Positions 25,234 through 35,919 of a stretch of DNA of 64,000 bases are shown one piece after another (position 1 is the first letter of the stretch; every line of letters starts with the position of its first letter). Source of the DNA: Lactarius indigo. Its lineage: Eukaryota > Basidiomycota > Agaricomycetes > Russulales > Russulaceae. The translations under genes were made by a program, and so were the position numbers. Under the pieces are notes generated by a model that made no database searches, was not told the origin of the DNA, and saw nothing but the letters and a program-made list of their open reading frames with translations. The stretch lies in contig JAFKAC010000013.1 of the NCBI GenBank assembly GCA_025766275.1, forward strand, positions 744,001 to 808,000, read 5' to 3'.

Positions 25234-27390
25234 ATGGCGTATCCAACTCCAGCGACTAGCGGCGGAGGCCTAACAGGTGTGTGGACTTCGTTCGGCTCTG
25301 GCTATGAATGATAAACCCCGGGCGGACATCGCTGATTTCTTGGTGGTGCCACAGGAAGCGAACTTTCGTTCACTCGTTGGCTATTTGCCTTTTCGCTTGT
25401 CACGACCTTGTTCTTTACGTGTGAGTATAGGCTCCGAGTTCTTGTCTTTTTTTATCTTCGCGGGCTGAGCACGTTTCGTGTAGGGGGGTTCTCATATGGT
25501 GTGAGTACTGGGGTTCTGCCGGGACTCGCTGTTACACCTTTTTTCCTAACCTGTTTACAGCTCCTCGATGTCTTGAATGCGCATTTCCAGCAGGTGTTCG
25601 GAATCACTAAATTGCAGAGTACGATGCTCCAGGTTGCGTATTTTGTACGTAGCCGTGATTTCATTTTCCCGAGAGGACGCGCCGCTGACCATAGACGGAT
25701 TAGGGAGCGTATATAGTGTTCTCACCGTTTGCGGGAATATTCGTACGTCCATTTTACTACTTCGGTGGTTTCATGTTCTCACTCCACGGTTGACAGATGC
25801 GGCGTTTCGGATATAAGGTGTGGAGCGTCGTTAGAACCCCCATCCCGCGGGGTTATCGCCATTGATTCCTGACTTACCACCGCATCCGTTACTAGAAAGG
25901 GATTCACCTGGGTTTGACACTCTACTCCCTCGGTAAATAAATGTTTCACCGCACTCACTCAGGTGCCCCGCTTACCTGACCGAAGGCGCGATCTTTTTCT
26001 GGCCATCGGCCAAATTCGAGAGATATGGCGGCTTCGTAGGCTGCACCTTTGTTATTGGCTGTGGGCTTTCCTGCCTCGAGGTGGCAGCCAACTCGTACAT
26101 CACCGTGCTCGGCACGCCGCGCTACGCTGCAATGCGGCTCAACATCAGCCAGGGCTTCCAGGGTATCGCCTCCTTCGCCGGCCCGCTCATTGCCTCGACC
26201 TACTTTTTCAAGGGCAAGAACGCCACCACGCTCGACACCGTCCAATGGGTCTACCTCGCCGTTTCTGGCCTCGGCGTCCTCCTCAATGTGCTCTTCTAGT
26301 GAGTCGCCGCCCCCATCCTTTGGGTTGCCAACTTGGGGGATGCTGATTGCGGTCATCTTTGTCTAGCTTTTGTGACCTGCCGGAGATCACGGAGGAGGCA
26401 CTCACGCGCGAGCTCGTTGCTACGTCCGGCGAGGAAGCGGCAGACTTGGGGCCCTTCTACAAGCAGTACCGCTGCATCTTCGGCTTTATCGCACAGACCT
26501 GCTATGTGTGCGTGCCCTGTTCCTTGTCTCTTTATCTACGTTAGTAGCTCAAATGACGCGCCTGTGGGTTCTACAGAGGCGCGCAGGTCGGCGTCGCCTC
26601 CTTCACAGTGAACTACCTCGTCGACCAGGGTGTAGGCATCACCCACTCTCACGCGAGCCTCATGTTCGCGTTTTGTCAGCTTACGTTCACTGGCGGGCGC
26701 TTCATCGGCGCCGCGCTCCTGCGCTTCGTCGACACTGCGTTTTTGCTCAGCACTTACGGCATTGCGTGCATGTCGTGCTGCCTCGGCACCGCGCTCAGCA
26801 CGGGCAACCGCGGCATCGCTAGCCTCTACCTGCTCTTCTTTTTCGAGAGTATCTGCTATCCGGTGCGTCTCTCGCGGTTGTGCGCCCCCCCTCTTGTGCG
26901 CATGCTGACGGATCCCGCCGCAGTGCATTTTCACGCTCGGAACGCGTGGTCTAGGGAAGCACACGAAGCGCGGGTCAAGTTTGATCGTTATGGTGCGTGC
27001 AAGCGTCCCGACCCTTCATTCTCCCTCGCCAAAAAAAAGACAAGCGCTGAACGAGCTATCCAGGGCGTGGGAGGAGGCGCGTGGTTCCCGTCCGCCCAAG
27101 GTGCGCTGGCAGACAATGCATACACGCGCCGCTCGTACTTGGTCCCGCTTGCGGGCTTTACTGCGATGTCTGCATACGCCATGTACGTCTCCGCATTACC
27201 GTCGGTATCATAGACTCGGGCTGCTAAACATGTACACACACACAGCGGCCTCGTCGTCAACGAGGCGGTCAAATCAGGGTTCCACGTCGCCAACCGTGGC
27301 ACCGTGGCGGATACGATGACTGATGCGTCTTGGGGCAAGGAGGGACCAGAGGTGTCTGAGAAGGACCACGCTTCAGTGGAAAAGGCGTGA
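25234..27390 (+). CDS. FucP-type major facilitator sugar:H+ symporter
   Basis: Plasma-membrane permease of the L-fucose permease (FHS, TC 2.A.1.7) branch of the MFS. Thirteen exons were traced: 25234-25276, 25355-25420, 25484-25500, 25561-25644, 25704-25742, 25797-25817, 25896-25932, 25986-26297, 26367-26507, 26577-26872, 26924-26992, 27064-27182 and 27246-27390, giving 462 residues. Family signatures: FFTWGFSYGLLDVLNAHFQ in TM1 across two introns, the AYF-GAY and SPFAGIF segments, GYKKGIHLGLTLYSLGA, CLEVAANSYITVLG, MRLNISQGFQGIAS, and late helices with FTGGRFIGAALL and CIFTLGTRGLG. Many hydrophobic helices are visible, consistent with 12 TM segments. The exon at 25797-25817 is a 21-nt microexon (MRRFGYK). 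It is convergent with GOT1. The actual sugar is unknown; family is firm. Confidence 0.87.
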
Positions 27391-27621
27391 TAGCTCTTTG
27401 CCACACCGCAAGTAGTACGTATCTGGATTCAACTGAGTTGTAGGGATGAGAGAGTGAGAGGGAAGCAGATAATGAGACGGGGAAATTTCTTGCGCTTAAT
27501 TTACTTATAATTTGTATAGTTTGCGTCTTCCGAGATACTCGATGACACGCAATGACGTCTATGATTGTAGCTGCGCGATCTGGCAGGGCAAAGCGCCAAT
27601 AAACAGGCGTAATAGGTGTGG

Positions 27622-28277
27622 TCATACTACAGAGGTACGAGAGCCTGCAAAACGGTCCACAAACTGAAACGCATGATGGCGTGAGTGAACGGGCGCGAGG
27701 CGAGGAAGCGCGGCGTACAGGGCGAACATACGACAGATTGAGAAACTGGCCGATGAAGGGCAATTGACGGAGGAAGGTGAGAATAACAGGGAAGAAATCT
27801 CTGGAAAAAAAAATAAAGCTTTGAGGCAACACGCACGCGCAACGGGGTAACAACAACGCACCCGAACAGATTGAGAAAGCCGAACATCTCGACCAACACG
27901 CCTACGGTCGGCCATTTGAGGAAGACGAGGAGGATGCCGCCGAGGAAGCAGGCGGTCCCGCGTAGCTTGTTCCTCCGCGCGAAAAAGTAGAACGTCTTTT
28001 GCGGGCCGATGATGAGGAAGAGGCCACCGAGGAAGAGGATCTGCGTGTGCGTGCGTAGGTGCGTGGAGGGTTTATGGACTAAGGGAGAAATGGCGGCTGC
28101 GCACGTTTCCGAGAGCGAGGAGTGCACCGTCAAAGAAGAGCATGACGCCGAGCAGCATGAAGAGCGCGCCGAACGAGGTCAGCCCGACCCCGATTTCTGT
28201 ACACACATACAAGGTGAGTACAAGAGCGTAGATAGAGAGAATGCAAAAGACTGACTTTGCATGTCTGTTAGCCACAT
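27622..28277 (-). CDS. GOT1: GOT1, Golgi transport membrane protein
   Basis: Small four-helix membrane protein of early Golgi/ER vesicles that helps vesicle fusion. Exons 28277-28256, 28196-28105, 28040-27862, 27800-27719 and 27663-27622 give 138 residues, the family length. Order of features: MWLTDMQKIGVGLTSFG, LGVMLFFDGALLALGN, ILFLGGLFLIIGPQKTFYFF, RRNKLRGTACFLGGILLVFL, KWPTVGVLVEMFGFLNLFG, FFPVILTFLRQLPFIG and the short FVDRFAGS tail. The four hydrophobic stretches match the family topology. The first exon is 22 nt. The stop codon is 231 bases from the end of the convergent permease gene. Confidence 0.92.
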
Positions 28278-28689
28278 TGTTTTCGATACGCGGGTTAGAA
28301 GGTGAGTGAGTGAATGGAACGGGTCCTTGAGAGTGCGAGGGAGGAACACTGGCAAGCGCCTGCCGACGGACGACTGGCACGATCTGTCGTCGTGGCCAAT
28401 AGACCCATGCGTGGCGTCACAAAATGCTGACGCGACCCGGATAACGTCAGCTTCTAACTATACATTTCCTTTCCGGACGAACGAACGAACACAGGCTTCT
28501 CATAGTCCCTCCTCCTCTCAGCACCTGGCAGTGCGTCTTATACAGCGACATCCTTTTCCAAGTGCGTGGGGAATGGATGTCCGCAGAGAGTCACCCCCGG
28601 CAGCCCAAATCCGCGGAGGCGTATATGGCTCGTTTGGAGAGCTCAGCCGAAGACAGAATTGAAGGCGAAAGTGCTAAACAAATGGGAAT
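28278..28689. other. Promoter region of GOT1 and spacer
   Basis: About 410 bases with no coding signal. The 3' boundary is set where similarity to the promoter of the second NmrA-like gene begins. Confidence 0.4.
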
Positions 28690-29039
28690 GGTTGCGTTTT
28701 TGGTGTACGTCCACTGACGAATTTTCTTTCTGGGTTTGCGCAATTCCAGGCAAACCGCTGACCGATTTACAGTAGCACTACAGTACCCCGCTTTTTACTC
28801 CCGTTTCGTTCGGACGTGATCGGTGCGAGCGCGGCCATCACATCCAACGGCCGAGTATAGCAAAGTCTTCTCTACACATTAGTAGTCAGAGATCGGAGGA
28901 GGGACTTTGCGCGTCCTCGCATCAGAATTACTGATGTGTCCTCGACACTGCCCTACCAGTACTAGATAAAGGCCCCCTCGCTCTGGGCGGCGTTCACCTC
29001 TCAGCACACTTACCCACCCAACATATCACGCCCACATAC
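28690..29039 (+). promoter_or_regulatory. Promoter of NmrA-like gene copy 1, duplicated at 45240-45847
   Basis: Upstream sequence shared with the second NmrA-like gene: gtccactgacgaa, ccgctgaccgatttac, tagtagtcagag, gtgtcctcgacac, ccagtactagataaa (a TATA-like gataaa) and ttcacctctca, all in the same order in both copies. The tagtactagataaa block about 80 bases before the ATG probably marks the core promoter. Copy 2 carries a 282-bp insertion near its left edge. Confidence 0.6.
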
Positions 29040-30100
29040 ATGTCTAGCTTCAAGAAATTCGCGGTCGTAGGCGCGGGTAACGTCGGCAGCTTCATCATCG
29101 AGGCGTTGCTCAAGCAAAAAGCCGCGGGTGCCGTCGAGGAGATCACAATCGTGACGCGCCCCGTACGTTCTATCCTTTTGTCCGCGCCAGTCCAGCTAAC
29201 AAAGTCTGACGCACACCACCCAGGCATCCAAAGACAAGGAGCAAAACAAGGCCTTTGCCGCACAAGGCGTGCGCATCGCCGCCGCCGAATTCACCGACGT
29301 GTCCGCGCTCACGACCGCGCTCGCCGGCGCGCACGTCGTCATCTCCACGATCAGCCTGTCCGTGATCGACTTACAGGTGCACATCGCGCAGGCGGCCAAG
29401 GCCGCCGGCGCGCACGTCTTTATCCCGAGTGAGTTCGGCGGGCCGACGGACCATCTCAACGATAGTCTGCTCGGCCTCAAGGGCGCGCTGCACGCCAAGC
29501 TGCGCGAGGTGGGCCCCCCGCTGCTGCTGGTGTACACGGGCCCATTCGCGGATGTGTCGTGGATCGGGTGCGCTGCTTTGCTGCGGGCGGCCTTTGTCTT
29601 TCCCTCTGGCTAATTGGCACGTCTGGGAATACAGGGCCGTGGGTCTGGATGTGGCAAGTGGGAATGTTGCCGTTGGCGGCGATGGTAATTCGCCAGTCTC
29701 GTTCACCACGCGTAGCGATGCGGCGCGCTTCCTCGCATATGTCCTCGTTCACGCCCCTGCGGCGCGGCTACAGAACCAGACCCTCCGTCTCGAGGGCGAC
29801 CGTGCAGTATGTTCCGAGTTATTAGTCATCTCTCCAAATTTCTTCGCGCTTACCGGTGATGCCTCGCAGTCGTTCAATGAGATATTCAAGGGTTACGAGG
29901 AACGCACTGGCAAGAAGCTCGACGTGACTTACCGCTCACTTGACTCGCTGCGCGCGAAAGTCGCGGAGGGCACGCAGGACTTCGACGCATACCTGCATGT
30001 CAACTGGGCGACGGACGGGACGAACGGCATACCCGATAACGGTCTCTACCCAGAATGGAACCCCACGAAGGTTCTCGACATCATCGCGCCGAGGAAGTGA
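29040..30100 (+). CDS. NmrA-like Rossmann-fold protein, copy 1
   Basis: NAD(P)-binding protein of the NmrA / isoflavone-reductase-like family, either an NADPH-dependent reductase or a redox-sensing regulator in the cytosol. Exons 29040-29162, 29224-29567, 29635-29806 and 29870-30100 give 289 residues. The N-terminus has the dinucleotide motif VVGAGNVG, then VTRPASKDKEQNK, AGAHVVISTIS, a helix with QVHIAQAAKAAGA, FIPSEFGGPTD, LREVGPPLLLVYTGPFAD, DAARFLAYVLVHAP and YRSLDSLRAKV. All three introns sit at exactly the same positions as in copy 2 (45848-46897). The two proteins are highly similar, so the duplication is recent relative to the family. Substrate unknown. Confidence 0.82.
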
Positions 30101-30229
30101 ACGATCGTGGGAGACGAAGCAACTTGGTGTTCGTTTCGTGTTGCACGTACAAGCTAGACTAGAAAATCAGAGAGAACCATGCTCATGTTTATTATCAGCC
30201 CATCCACATAGACACCTGTTCAGTGGAAG

Positions 30230-30395
30230 GTCGTAGCGATGGCTCGTCATCGACGTCGGAAGGCGCGGGGACAACCACGGAGCCAAGTTCCGGCTTCTAG
30301 CTCCGTAGTGCCTCTTGTAACTTACATCTCATAGTTGGCTGCGGTGTGTGTGTTGCCGCCACGCCTATCGATGACGCACGTGGGTTTGCCAGTTC
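30230..30395 (-). pseudogene. Truncated relic of the nucleoside hydrolase C-terminus
   Basis: This stretch aligns with 47205-47380, the end of the nucleoside hydrolase gene on the minus strand: tcgacgtcg-type, cggggacaa.cacggagccaa, tagtgcctcttgtaa and atcgatgacgcac blocks occur in the same order. The reading frame is broken by indels, and nothing of the remaining gene lies upstream, so it is a 3'-end fragment carried along when the NmrA-like gene was duplicated. Confidence 0.65.
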
Positions 30396-30633
30396 GAATT
30401 TCAAAATGTGGTCACTTTTATCTCCGTTGGCACATATGCGAGATCGGGCATGACATACAGGTATTTTCCCACCAACTGCGTATCTTGCCTGCGACATTGA
30501 AATCATGATTAAAAGAGGGTAATACGGTATGGTAAGTTATACATGCGTCGCAGAAAGGGATACGTCGAATCACGTGGATCACCAGCGCAAAGTCCGATTG
30601 TCAGAGAGATACAAGTAAATTTGGGGGGGGAGA

Positions 30634-31353
30634 TTAAACGTGAATGAGAACAGCGTTTGAAGCATACCGGTGCTTGCTGTTCTCCGCTTCGGCTTTTGGC
30701 GCATTCACGCGCTCCTCGTCGAGCCACTGCTCACAGAGCTTAAACATGTCTCGGTCGGGGAACACCTCCGTAATGTCGCACACAAAGCCCTCGGTCGTCA
30801 AGGTGTACCGCCGCCAAAGGGTGTCCTTGCCGTCTTCGACCTTGACACCACAGTCCAGGAGCGCGAACTGGGGCGGCGTTTGCATCTTGCGGAACATCTG
30901 CCCGATGGCGAACTTCTCGTCGAGGAAGAGTCGTTCGGGGAGAGGCGCGGTGATGGTCACTTCGCTCGTCGCAATGCAGGCGGTCTTCCCGCCGCAGAGA
31001 AGGTAGACCTCGCGACGCTGGGTTATGGGCTCCTCCGGCGAGGCGGTGTGTGTACGAGGCGAAGTATGTTCATATATAGTTTTGATGTTGATGGTGCGAG
31101 AAAAGAAGGCACTGCGTCGCATAGTTTTAAGTTTAGAACTGGTCATGACAAAAATAAAGCATAAGGAAGTGACCAACCTGAGCAAACGTTGAAGTTCACC
31201 GCGGGCCGAAAGCATGATGCGTTCAAGACCAGTCAGTTCGGCGGGCCACGAGAACTATGGCGAACATTTATGACCCTCGACGACGAGCGAAGTACCGGAA
31301 AGACGTACCTCTACGCTGGTAGCGTTAGACTTGAAGGAGTCGATGATGGCCAT
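30634..31353 (-). CDS. Chorismate-lyase-like (UbiC-fold) protein, tentative
   Basis: Exons 31353-31309, 31254-31178 and 31111-30634 give 199 residues. Order: MAIIDSFKSNATSVE, FSWPAELTGLERIMLSARG, ELQRLLSAFFSRTINI, a conserved ITQRREVYLLCGGKTACIA, SEVTITAPLPERLFL, LDEKFAIGQMFRKM, then WRRYTLTTEGFVCDITEVF. The layout 'LxxLxRxxLxxxGxLxRLL ... RREVxLxxxxxxxxxAxS' is that of chorismate pyruvate-lyase-like (PF01947/UbiC-type) proteins, widespread as short cytosolic proteins in basidiomycetes. Catalytic activity is not shown. A TAG seems to interrupt the frame between exons 1 and 2 but is the end of a 54-nt intron with a perfect GTACGT donor. No signal peptide is visible. Moderate on family, low on function. 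Confidence 0.6.
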
Positions 31354-32749
31354 ATGTATTAAGAGAAGTTGGGTGAACAAAAAAAATTCAGAAGCGAGTA
31401 CGTTGGTGTTGTATAGGAGAAGAGAGCTTGTGAGAGATGTTGGTGAGGGACTAGGGGTCAACCCTTCCAGTTTATATCCTTGCAGCCCAAGTCACGATCT
31501 CCTTGAATGTTTGATTAAGAAACTGCCCGCTAGTCTGTAACTCCATACGTATGTTACATCTACAAGAGGATTGCCGAGTATTCGGTGCGCCAAGATATTC
31601 CAATGGAACCAACGTGAGAGATAATGGGCTCAGAGCTCGAGAACATCAGATCTCAGCGAAACGTAGCACGGGAACTCGTATTGTAGGTCACAAGATTTAG
31701 GAAGGACTATGACACAAGTCACGTTGCAAGGCACAGTTTGAGGGGACTCCGTGGGTAAATTAAACTTGAACAAGACTTTCAAGGCTCCGACTCGGAGGAA
31801 AATACTAAGATAAGAGTGTAGATAAGCCCTTGTCTGCCTATGTTTATGTCAGCGGACATGTCCGTGGACCGTGGACACTCGTGATTACTGGACAAAATAA
31901 TGTCGGGGCCTATGGTTTTAGATCACTATAATGCTCCGGAGAATTTCTAATGCGGGTTTTATTTGACTGATCATTCTGTTCGGTGTGCAGTGTGAGACGT
32001 GCTTCCACGGTGATCAGGGGGTGTGTCAGTGATAACTTCGTCTGAGGTTTCACGCCGCGTTTATCGGCCTATAAGACTAAGCGAGTTAAGCCCCATCCAC
32101 ACCACAGTGCGTCACAGTCTAGTGAGAAACCACCAATGGTGAGAAAAGGGTCTGAACAGAGAAATTCGATCCTTGTAACAGAAACACCGATAGAACATTG
32201 AAACAGCATCAAGGGCCTGGGCCGCAGTTTACTCTACCTGAATGATCGAAATGGTGAGTCGTGTTGTCCGCCGCGTACCTCCCATGTCTTGCGAGCGGGG
32301 CAGACATGCGCAGGAGTGAAGACCCAGAAGCGAGAAGGGCGCAACAAACCCGTACAATCTGTGTTTTTTTTTTTTTGGAAGCATGTTTATTCCGGGACAG
32401 TCCGTACGATCGGTTGGGGTGGTGTTGACATCTGGGGACCTAGGCATCGTGCTAGGAATGGCAACCTTGGGTCGAGTCGGCCAGTGGTCTACCACGTCGA
32501 TGGCTAATGCTAGGCTGGACTACGACGAAAAAAGAGTGAGACAATCCAGTAAAATTGAAGCGTTCGTCCCGTTACGCAACCAGAGGCCCTGAGAGCTTGG
32601 GTGGGAACACACGCTCAGGCTGGACGACAACCAACTTGAACTCGGTTAGGTCGAAGCAGGGGTTGACTTAAAATAAACTTGGCTACTATATCCGCGGTTG
32701 GTGCTGAATGGGGCCTGGGAAGCGTGTTGGAAGCGTGCTTACGAGGGAA
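31354..32749. other. Gene-free interval
   Basis: About 1.4 kb with no gene recognised. There is an A7 run near 31379 and a T12 run near 32366. It marks the left edge of the region rich in gene fragments and duplications. Confidence 0.45.
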
Positions 32750-33060
32750 AGTTGTCATATCGGCCCGGAGGACCTCCCCAGTAGGACGTCAAAATGCGCG
32801 TGCCAGCGCAGAGCCCTCCAGACAGTAGGATACGTGTTGCCCCACTGTCTCGTTCTTATCACATTTCGGCCCCTTCCCATCGCGGATACTTCAGGAAGTC
32901 TTCGACTCCGAGCACTTCGGCCTATCTTCAGCCTGCTCGAATATGGAGGGAGCCGGTCTACGTTAATCGAGAGGGCCTCGAGAGCCGGGGTAATATTACA
33001 GCGCCTCCATCCTGGAGACAGGTATTCTTGTGACGGTACGGTCCCAATAATCTGGTCTTA
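32750..33060 (+). repeat. Dispersed repeat, copy 1 of 2
   Basis: Matches 34480-34800 in the same orientation through blocks such as gcgtgccag.gcagag, ttcaggaagtcttcga.tccgagc.cttcgg, taatattacagcgcctcca and gtcccaa.aatc.ggtcttac. Divergence looks like 20-25 percent by eye. It lies directly upstream of the RING-H2 relic and may be the 5' part of that same ancestral gene or an unrelated element. Confidence 0.6.
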
Positions 33061-33089
33061 CTGTATGCTACATCTTTCCTGCCACTGAC

Positions 33090-34020
33090 GTCTCCACGAC
33101 TCGCACGGATAATCCAGATCACCCTCTATGGTATCACTGGGTACATTGTGGGCTTGTTCGTTGTGGTCGTCATCACCGACGTAGGCACTTTTGTTTGCCT
33201 GGTGCTGCCTAGGAATATAGGAATGCTTACACTCGGACCATCTGTCACAGATTATCCGCGTCATCCGGCACCCAGAACGCTATCGCGCTGCTGCCGGTTC
33301 AGGAGGCGCGGGTGGACCAGCGCCACCAGGACGCGGCGACATGCTATGCGTACGTTCTCGCTGATCCCAGTATGGAGCACCACGGTTGAGACGGAAGGCA
33401 AGGACCAGGACCTTGAGGCGTACGGAAATAGGCCACCGCCGACGCCCGAGATGCAGGACATTCAGAACGATGTCCCCGCGTCTGCATGACTGGAAACCGC
33501 TCCCGCCGTGACGGTGACAGGGGCGGGTGCAGAGAAGACGTAGCGCGGGTTCCGTAGCCGTCTATGGCGACGACGCAGAGCGACTGTAGTGGACGTCCCG
33601 CGAGCGCGGCCTCGAGATGGGCCTTCCGGTTCGGCGCCGAGGGCCACGTCAGGCGGACCCCGCTGCCCGAGTCGGTCAGCCGCTGGGGACGTGCCCGGTC
33701 CGTGTCGTCAAATTTAACGACAGCGACGACGTGCACGGGCTATCGTGCGAAGACAAGCACGTCTTCCATCATGTGGGCGTCGACCCATGGCTAGTCCGAT
33801 CTGCCGAAAGGGTAAGAAACCGCCCATCCCTGCTTATGCGGCGTTTTTTAAATAATTTATTTTCCATTAGACTTCCAGGCGATGGAGACGATACCGGCGG
33901 GTGGCGAGTCAACTGAGTATCGCGCCTTGCAGCCGCCGCGTGCCACCTGCGCTTCCGAGGCGCCGCCACCAGCACAGGATGGAGGGACAGGACCTCACTG
34001 ACCCGCCGCCGTCGCTTGCT
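33090..34020 (+). pseudogene. Decayed RING-H2 transmembrane ubiquitin ligase
   Basis: Fragments of one ancestral gene in order: a membrane segment YGITGYIVGLFVVVVIT (33122-33175), an RHPERYRAA segment after an intron acceptor at about 33251, PPPTPEMQDIQNDV, a RING-H2 core from CPVRVVKF to VDPWL (33687-33795) and, after an intron with intact ends, DFQAMETIPAGGES. In the RING the second cysteine is Arg, the sixth ligand position is Gly, and the last CxxC pair is missing, so at least four of eight zinc ligands are gone. Stops and frameshifts separate the pieces (for example after CVRSR and between RTPLPES and GTCPV). Family by motif order: PA-TM-RING-like/RNF13-type; inferred. Confidence 0.7.
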
Positions 34021-34479
34021 CCTGGCCAGGGCCCAGGCTAGGGGCACCGGCAGGTCTCACTTCCAGGCCGGGCACGCGACGCAATCACGTCTGCGTAGAA
34101 TCCCTTCGTTCCTTTGCGTTTGTACCCTGCGTTTGTTTTCTCGGGCCCATTCGTAATCCATGTACTCAATGTCTGTATCACTACTGTCGGCCTGAAGTTC
34201 ATCCCTTAAAGACGGTCCGAGGCTCTGTTACTATCTTAGGGATGTTATGCGTTGTTCACAGCTCGACGCGATGACAGTCTCTTCAAACTGCCTTCCCCAT
34301 TTTGTTCTTTGTGCTTCCTCTCTCGTTATGCGCATCGTCTGTAACCTCAACAACCATGTCCTCGAAGCCGATATACTCCATCAGCACAATTAACCCTGCT
34401 GCGGAGCTTGCTTCGCTCCGCGGCGCGCATCCTGACGCCATTCTGATCCATCTGCATCTGTCATATTGGCCCTGGGACC

Positions 34480-34800
34480 GACGCGACAACTTTACTTCCG
34501 GCCCGCGGCCCACCCGTCCTCGAGAAGGAAGGTCGCGTGCCAGTGCAGAGAACATTCCAGACAATAGGGCACATTACTGTCTTACTGTCCCATTTATCTT
34601 ATCGCGCCTCAAACACTTTGGACCCTTCCCACCGCGGATGCTTCAGGAAGTCTTCGAATTCGAGCGCTTCGGTTTGGCCTCAGCCCGCTCAAATACGGAG
34701 GAAACCTGTCTGGCATTAAATCGGGGGGGCGTCGAGAGCTGGGATAATATTACAGCGCCTCCACCCCGGGTTCTCTTGTGAGGGTAGGGTCCCAACAATC
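34480..34800 (+). repeat. Dispersed repeat, copy 2 of 2
   Basis: Direct-orientation counterpart of 32750-33060. It sits between the RING relic and the first ARH1 relic, which fits a series of tandem and segmental duplications. A 159-codon open frame across it has no recognisable family. Confidence 0.6.
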
Positions 34801-34959
34801 CGGCCTTACCATTTCCGCTACTGGCGCCTCAACGGGTTTGTCGCTACTATACATACACGATCAGTTTATGTCACGACTCGTATATGTGAAAATAAAGAAA
34901 TGTACAGTTGTCGTATTCGGGCCATAGTTGACTGAGTCTGCTCGGGAAAGACACTGCCG

Positions 34960-35830
34960 CGTTCATGCAACCTCTCAAGTTGGCAATCATTGGTGGAGGC
35001 CCGTTGTCTTCTACGTTGAGCCTCGTCTCTTGTCGATGCTCCCACGGGGTGACGTGCTCAGCGCTCAGCGCTCAGTGCTCAGTTCCCAGTTACTAGTAGA
35101 TACACGTCTGTGATAGACTATCGACCCCTCACGGTCTTGTTTACTACAGTGTTGCGCCAGAACATACCGAAGTCAAGGTATGACCTTCTTCTGCCTAGCA
35201 TTGCGTCTCTCAACGTCTTCCACTCCACCGCCCACCAGAACTGCACGCACAAGTTCGGTCAGGCCGCCATAAACGGCCGCCTACGCTTTTTCGGGAATAT
35301 GTGGGTTGGGCCAGTCAGATCTCCCAGCTATCCCACATGCTCTCATCATATCCCTATTCACCACCACCTCTCCATTGGCTACGCCGCCCCCACGCCGCCC
35401 CACGCTCTGCCCCCTTCCAATTGCGTCATTCACGTGCTCTCGATCATCTACTAGTACATATAACACATGTCGCGTCCCGCCCTCCCCATCGCTACACGAG
35501 ACAGAGCACGCCTCCATAATAAGCCAGGGCGACGTCGCGCAGATGCTGCCCACCCCTCCCATAGCCCTCCCAAAGTACAATGTCCCCATGCCTGTGCTCG
35601 GCGTCCTCGCTGCTCAGCCGTGTGCCACGTCTCAACGGCACGTTCACGCTCCCACTCTCCCAGAGCTCCTCGGCCCACCCACGTCCGACGTAGATCTCAC
35701 TCGCCAGAAATCCCCCCTCTTGCAGCGACAGCGCGGCATTTCCCACATGCCTGACCCTGACTCATCATGCACTAAGTCCTGGTCGCCTACCCATGGCCCT
35801 CGTAGCTGCGCCAGATAGCCACGCCAGCGG
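34960..35830 (+). pseudogene. ARH1: Decayed adrenodoxin reductase (ARH1), copy A
   Basis: Relic of mitochondrial NADPH:adrenodoxin oxidoreductase, the FAD enzyme that feeds electrons to ferredoxin for iron-sulphur cluster and haem A synthesis. Visible pieces: LKLAIIGGGP (FAD Rossmann), after a frameshift FYVEPRLLSMLP, then HGLVYYSVAPEHTEVK before a conserved intron donor, and CTHKFGQAAINGRLRFFGN after its acceptor. The NADP-binding block near 35500 is degraded where copy B (43740-45110) still reads GQGNVALDVAR. Multiple shifts make it non-coding. Confidence 0.72.
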
Positions 35831-35919
35831 TTTGCACCCTACGCTCGACGCGTCCGCGCGCGCGCTCCCGACCTGGGTAATGTCCGTCGAAAACGCCGAC
35901 CTCGTCACGGCCGCACTGT

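Noticed and set aside
25640..25990. Several stops in the permease frame suggesting a pseudogene
   Set aside because: Each stop lies inside a short intron with GT..AG ends, and joining the exons gives continuous family-typical helices with a total length divisible by three.
31230..31290. In-frame TAG in the chorismate-lyase-like gene suggesting a nonsense mutation or readthrough
   Set aside because: The TAG is the 3' end of a 54-nt intron with a consensus GTACGT donor in phase 0 at 31308; splicing removes it and keeps the frame.
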